The notes under the pieces are model-generated. The model was not told the DNA's origin. It did not search any database and worked only from the letters and a program-made list of their open reading frames with translations. Of a stretch of DNA of 64,000 bases, positions 60,263 through 64,000 are shown piece by piece. The DNA comes from an uncultured Winogradskyella sp. (lineage in GTDB: Bacteria > Bacteroidota > Bacteroidia > Flavobacteriales > Flavobacteriaceae), in assembly GCF_947498345.1 (NCBI RefSeq), contig NZ_CANMJY010000001.1, positions 1 through 64,000 on the forward strand, read 5' to 3'. Each line of letters begins with the position of its first letter. Position 1 is the first letter of the stretch. Both the position numbers and the translations under genes were made by a program.

Positions 60263-61723
60263 ATGAAAAACATTAAATTATTTAAATTAAGAAACACCAT
60301 CATTGCAGGATTATTACTTGTAATTACCTATGGTTGTGATAGAGATCTTACTGATGATATTGTTGATGCGACTTTTCCAAGTACAGCAGATGTGTTTATT
60401 GATAATCCAGTAGGACTTACAGATGAATTTTTTGAATCGTTCGATCCAGCAGAGGGTTATAATACAGAAGATACTTTTGAGGTTGTTGATGATGAGGCTT
60501 ACGAAGGAACATCTTCTATAAGAATTGACGTTCCTTCTCCCGATAACCCTAATGGATTTCTAGCAGGTGGTATTTTTAGAGACCGTGGAACAGGCCGTGA
60601 TTTAACAAGTTACGATGCTTTAACATTTTGGGCTAAGGCTACAACAACAGCCACTTTAGCTAGTGTTGGTTTTGGTGCAGATTTTGACGAAGACAAATTT
60701 ACAGTTGTTAGATCAGATGTTCAACTAAATACAAATTGGACTAAATATATAATACCTATTCCAGATGCGTCTAAACTTGTCCAAGAAAGAGGTTTGTTTT
60801 CATTTATCGCTGCTCCTTTCGATGTGTTAGGAGATGGTCCTAATGGCAATGAAATAGGGTGGACATTATGGATAGATGAAATACGATATGAAGCACTAGG
60901 AACCCTAGGTCAATCGCGACCTCGCATTTATAATGGAGCAGATTTAGTAGAAGAAACGTTTACGGGTTCTTCTTTTCAGGTTACTCCCCTAACTTATACT
61001 GCTAATTTGCCGACAGGTATTGATGCAACGGTTACTCCTGCATTTAGTTATTTTACATTTGAAAGTTCAAACCCTTCTGTGGCATCTGTAAGTGAGTCAG
61101 GTGAGGTTTTTGTTTTAGGGGATGGTACGGCTACCATTACAGCTACGTTAGCAAATAATCAAGCCGAAGGCTCTTTACAAATTAATGCCGCAGGAGCATT
61201 TGTAAATGCCCCTGACCCAACCGAACCTGCCGCTAATGTTATCTCTATATACAGTGATTCTTATACAGGAGTTAATGGTTTAAATGTTGGCGCTTTTAAT
61301 AATGCAGATATTAATATTCAAACGCAGACATTTGATAGTAATGGGCATATTGTATATGAGAATCTTGAATTTGTTGGCATGAGTTGGGATGGTACTATAG
61401 ATGTGTCTGGTATGACCCATGTACACTTAGATGTTCAGTTAACTAGCCCAGGTTCAACGCTTATCGTAGAATTGATAGATTTTGGACCTGATAATACCGA
61501 TAATGGATTAGTAGGAACAGATGGTTCTGCAGGTGGATTTAATGCAACAAGTCAACTTATGGAAGGTGACTGGGTCGGTATTGACATTCCGCTTAATGCG
61601 TTTACCCTACCAACAGGAGGTGGTGGAGCAGGAAACCCTAATTTAAATAATATGGGGTATGTTGTTTTAGTCTCTAATGGCGGATCTGTTTTAGTTGATA
61701 ATGTTTATTTCTACAATCAATAA
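60263..61723 (+). CDS. Lipoprotein with carbohydrate-binding-like region and bacterial Ig-like (Big2) domain
   Basis: Lipobox TYGCDRD; FTFESSNPSVASVSESGEVFVLGDGTATITATLANNQ. Confidence 0.75.
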   Translation: MKNIKLFKLRNTIIAGLLLVITYGCDRDLTDDIVDATFPSTADVFIDNPVGLTDEFFESFDPAEGYNTEDTFEVVDDEAYEGTSSIRIDVPSPDNPNGFLAGGIFRDRGTGRDLTSYDALTFWAKATTTATLASVGFGADFDEDKFTVVRSDVQLNTNWTKYIIPIPDASKLVQERGLFSFIAAPFDVLGDGPNGNEIGWTLWIDEIRYEALGTLGQSRPRIYNGADLVEETFTGSSFQVTPLTYTANLPTGIDATVTPAFSYFTFESSNPSVASVSESGEVFVLGDGTATITATLANNQAEGSLQINAAGAFVNAPDPTEPAANVISIYSDSYTGVNGLNVGAFNNADINIQTQTFDSNGHIVYENLEFVGMSWDGTIDVSGMTHVHLDVQLTSPGSTLIVELIDFGPDNTDNGLVGTDGSAGGFNATSQLMEGDWVGIDIPLNAFTLPTGGGGAGNPNLNNMGYVVLVSNGGSVLVDNVYFYNQ

Positions 61724-61733
61724 ATTTTAAATC

Positions 61734-62603
61734 ATGAATGTAATAATTAAAAAAAATATAACGGCATTGATATTAATCTCTGGATTAATTTTCACTAGTT
61801 GTGATCTTGATGAAACCCAAGAAGTAGCAACACTAGATAATTTAGTAATGCAAGATGAGTTTGATGTAGATGGGGCACCTAACCCAGGCATGTGGAACTA
61901 CGAAATTGGCGATGGAACTGCGCAAGGCATCCCAGGGTGGGGAAATAATGAATTACAATATTACACAGATCGACCAGAAAATGTAAAAGTTGAAAACGGT
62001 ATGCTAGTACTTACAGCTCGCGAAGAATTATTTGAAGGGTCAAGTTATACTTCGGCGAGAATTACTACGCAAAACCTATTCGAACAGAAATATGGCCGTT
62101 TCGAAGCACGCATTCGTTTACCTTGGGGTAAAGGAATATGGCCAGCATTTTGGTTATTAGGCAACGATTGTGATCAAAACCCTTGGCCAAATTGTGGTGA
62201 AATAGACATTATGGAATACCTTGGCAATTCACCGACGGTAGTGTTTGGTAGTGTTCATGGTCCAGGATATAATGGTGGTGATTCTGTTTCAAAAGAATAT
62301 GGGATTGAAGATGGTCGTTTTGATACTGATTTCCACGTATTTGGTATAGAATGGAGTCCTAACCGCATTAACTACTATGTTGATGACGAATTGTACCAAT
62401 CTATAACTCCAGAATCCATAGCCGAAGATGCTCAAGAATCTATTGAAGATAGTGAACTTTCTAATGCTGGAGACTGGGTATTTAATCGTCCGTTTTATAT
62501 CATTATAAATATGGCTGTAGGTGGAGATTTACCTGGTCCGCCAAATGCTCAAACTGTATTTCCGCAAACAATGTTAGTGGACTATGTTAGAGTTTATAAT
62601 TAA
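61734..62603 (+). CDS. Glycoside hydrolase family 16 lipoprotein (laminarinase-like endo-beta-1,3-glucanase)
   Basis: Lipobox FTSCDLDE; catalytic GEIDIMEYLG (ExDxxE), ARITTQNLFEQKYGRFEARIRLPWGKGIWPAFWLLG. Confidence 0.93.
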   Translation: MNVIIKKNITALILISGLIFTSCDLDETQEVATLDNLVMQDEFDVDGAPNPGMWNYEIGDGTAQGIPGWGNNELQYYTDRPENVKVENGMLVLTAREELFEGSSYTSARITTQNLFEQKYGRFEARIRLPWGKGIWPAFWLLGNDCDQNPWPNCGEIDIMEYLGNSPTVVFGSVHGPGYNGGDSVSKEYGIEDGRFDTDFHVFGIEWSPNRINYYVDDELYQSITPESIAEDAQESIEDSELSNAGDWVFNRPFYIIINMAVGGDLPGPPNAQTVFPQTMLVDYVRVYN

Positions 62604-62619
62604 TTAAAAAACTAAAAGC

Positions 62620-63447
62620 ATGAAATCATTAAAATATAAAATAGCATTACTTTCTATTATTATTCTATCGTCTTCAATCATATCTTGTGAGGATAATGAT
62701 AGTGGTGTTTCCTTATTAGGTTTAGAGGCAAGGTTTTTAGCAGAAGTTCAATCTAGTACTATAACTTTTACTAATATCTCAAATGATGCAACGAGCTATA
62801 TGTGGAATTTTGGAAATGGTGATACATCCACTCTTGTAAACCCTGTAGTCACCTTTGACAATGGAACATATAATGTAACCTTAACTGCATATGATGATAA
62901 TGGAAATTCTGACATATTTTCTGAAACGTTTACAATAGATTGCGAAACATCAGAAAACATTGACCCTGCTAACGGTAATCTTAACTGGACGTTTTTTACT
63001 GTATCAGATGATACAACATTTGATGCATTTGGTAATACAGCAGGTTTTATCGTAGAAAATCCTGTTATAGATGCGGTTAACTCTAGTTGTAGTGTGCAAC
63101 GTTATGAAAAAACAGCAGGATGTTTCACTTTTGCAGGATTAGGTGTTGGGTTTGATACGCCAATAGATTTTTCTCTGCCAGAAACGGGAAAAACCTTTAC
63201 AATGAAGGTACTTGCTGAAACACAACTAACAGATGTTACATTACGATTAGAATTTATGCCATTTCCAAATACAGAACCTTCTCAAGACAGAGTGGCTAGT
63301 ATTACACAATTGGGAGAGTGGCAAGAACTAACATTTGACTTTACTGATGTGCCTTCTGGAACGTTTCAGAGTATGATTATTTACTTCGAAAGAAATGCAC
63401 CTTGTGACGGCGATATCTATTATTTTGATGATATAATTCAACAGTAA
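62620..63447 (+). CDS. PKD domain-containing lipoprotein, probable glycan-binding
   Basis: Lipobox IISCEDND; SYMWNFGNGDTSTLVNPVVTFDNGTYNVTLTAYDDNG PKD signature. Confidence 0.85.
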   Translation: MKSLKYKIALLSIIILSSSIISCEDNDSGVSLLGLEARFLAEVQSSTITFTNISNDATSYMWNFGNGDTSTLVNPVVTFDNGTYNVTLTAYDDNGNSDIFSETFTIDCETSENIDPANGNLNWTFFTVSDDTTFDAFGNTAGFIVENPVIDAVNSSCSVQRYEKTAGCFTFAGLGVGFDTPIDFSLPETGKTFTMKVLAETQLTDVTLRLEFMPFPNTEPSQDRVASITQLGEWQELTFDFTDVPSGTFQSMIIYFERNAPCDGDIYYFDDIIQQ

Positions 63448-63523
63448 AAACATATCAAATATGGTTTTGTTAAGTCTATAAATGACTAACAAGTTTTAAT
63501 AAAAATCACTAATAATTTTCAAG

Positions 63524-63557
63524 ATTTCAGTTTTACTACAATATGTTAAACTGAAAT
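63524..63557. repeat. Inverted repeat upstream of the last ORF
   Basis: ATTTCAGTTT (63524-63533) N14 AAACTGAAAT (63548-63557). Confidence 0.7.
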
Positions 63558-63573
63558 GTTAAGTAGCTAGCTA

Positions 63574-64000
63574 ATGCCTAACACACAAATATTAGATAAG
63601 ACAGTGAAATTAGAAGAAGTTTCAATTGATAATAAAGCTTATTTTAAGATTTCAAATAGCAATGAGATGCGCCCATTTTTTATGAGCATTGTCAGTGATT
63701 CTAACCATTGGATGTTTATATCGAGCAATGGTGGGCTAACTGCAGGGCGAAAAAACTCAGAATTTGCGTTATTCCCCTATTATTCTGATGATAAAATTAC
63801 AGAATCCTCAGAAATTACAGGTGCAAAATCTATTTTTCAAATCATAAAAAATGGTGAGAAATTTATTTGGGAACCTTTCTCAATAAGATTTCAGGATAAC
63901 TACGATACAAGAAATAATCTTTATAAAAGTGTTTATGGCAATTCCATCATTTTTGAAGAAGAAAACCTGGATTTAGAGCTTACGTTTAAATACGAATGGT
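63574..64000 (+). CDS. Partial cytoplasmic protein, possibly GH94/GH149-type (glucan phosphorylase-like), truncated by window end
   Basis: Open frame to window end: MPNTQILDKTVKLEEVSIDNKAYFKISNSNEMRPFFMSIVSDSNHWMFISSNGGLTAGRKNSEFALFPYYSDDKITESS...; no signal peptide. Confidence 0.5.
   Translation, partial: MPNTQILDKTVKLEEVSIDNKAYFKISNSNEMRPFFMSIVSDSNHWMFISSNGGLTAGRKNSEFALFPYYSDDKITESSEITGAKSIFQIIKNGEKFIWEPFSIRFQDNYDTRNNLYKSVYGNSIIFEEENLDLELTFKYEW

Noticed and set aside
1-64000. CRISPR arrays, IS elements, integrases, restriction or other defence systems
   Set aside because: No regularly spaced repeats, transposase motifs, integrase or defence domains noticed on reading the ORFs

Overview
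AT-rich chromosomal window from a member of the Bacteroidota, most likely Flavobacteriaceae. Support comes from T9SS type A and type B sorting domains, PorP/SprF, TTG-N17/18-TAnnTTTG promoters, and the murI-ompH-ompH-bamA-uppS-DUF6089-nadK-CBS / pdxJ envelope cluster. About 0-38.9 kb is mostly core genome: LytS/LytTR pair, gamma-carbonic anhydrase, murI, two OmpH/Skp, bamA, uppS, nadK, pdxJ, tig-clpP-clpX, GH3-like protein, rpsU, rpoD, AsmA, queuosine-precursor transporter, folK-deoxynucleoside kinase fusion, mutS, then tRNA-Gly(GCC) and tRNA-Leu(UAA). From about 39 kb the content becomes accessory: three AraC regulators, S8 protease, beta-lactamase-like hydrolase, amidohydrolase, secreted DJ-1/PfpI protein, Asp-box sialidase-fold protein, PD40 proteins, M28 peptidase and a DUF3052 gene interrupted by an amber codon. 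The right end (53.9-64 kb) looks like a beta-glucan (laminarin-type) utilisation locus. It contains a membrane-tethered propeller/Y_Y_Y/LuxR-HTH regulator, a clan GH-A-like glycosidase fused to a C-terminal outer-membrane beta-barrel-like domain, a Big2-type lipoprotein, a GH16 laminarinase lipoprotein, a PKD lipoprotein, and the start of a cytoplasmic phosphorylase-like ORF that runs off the window. No SusC/SusD pair is visible here. The strongest candidates for something new are: (i) the glycosidase-barrel fusion in a SusCD-less locus; (ii) a repeated, helically phased ACCTRTACAAAT motif shared by the regulator and operon upstream regions and embedded in the operon promoter; (iii) a 17-bp-arm perfect inverted repeat ending one base before the S8 protease ATG; (iv) the amber-interrupted DUF3052 gene. 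All family names come from reading motifs by eye; no searches were run.
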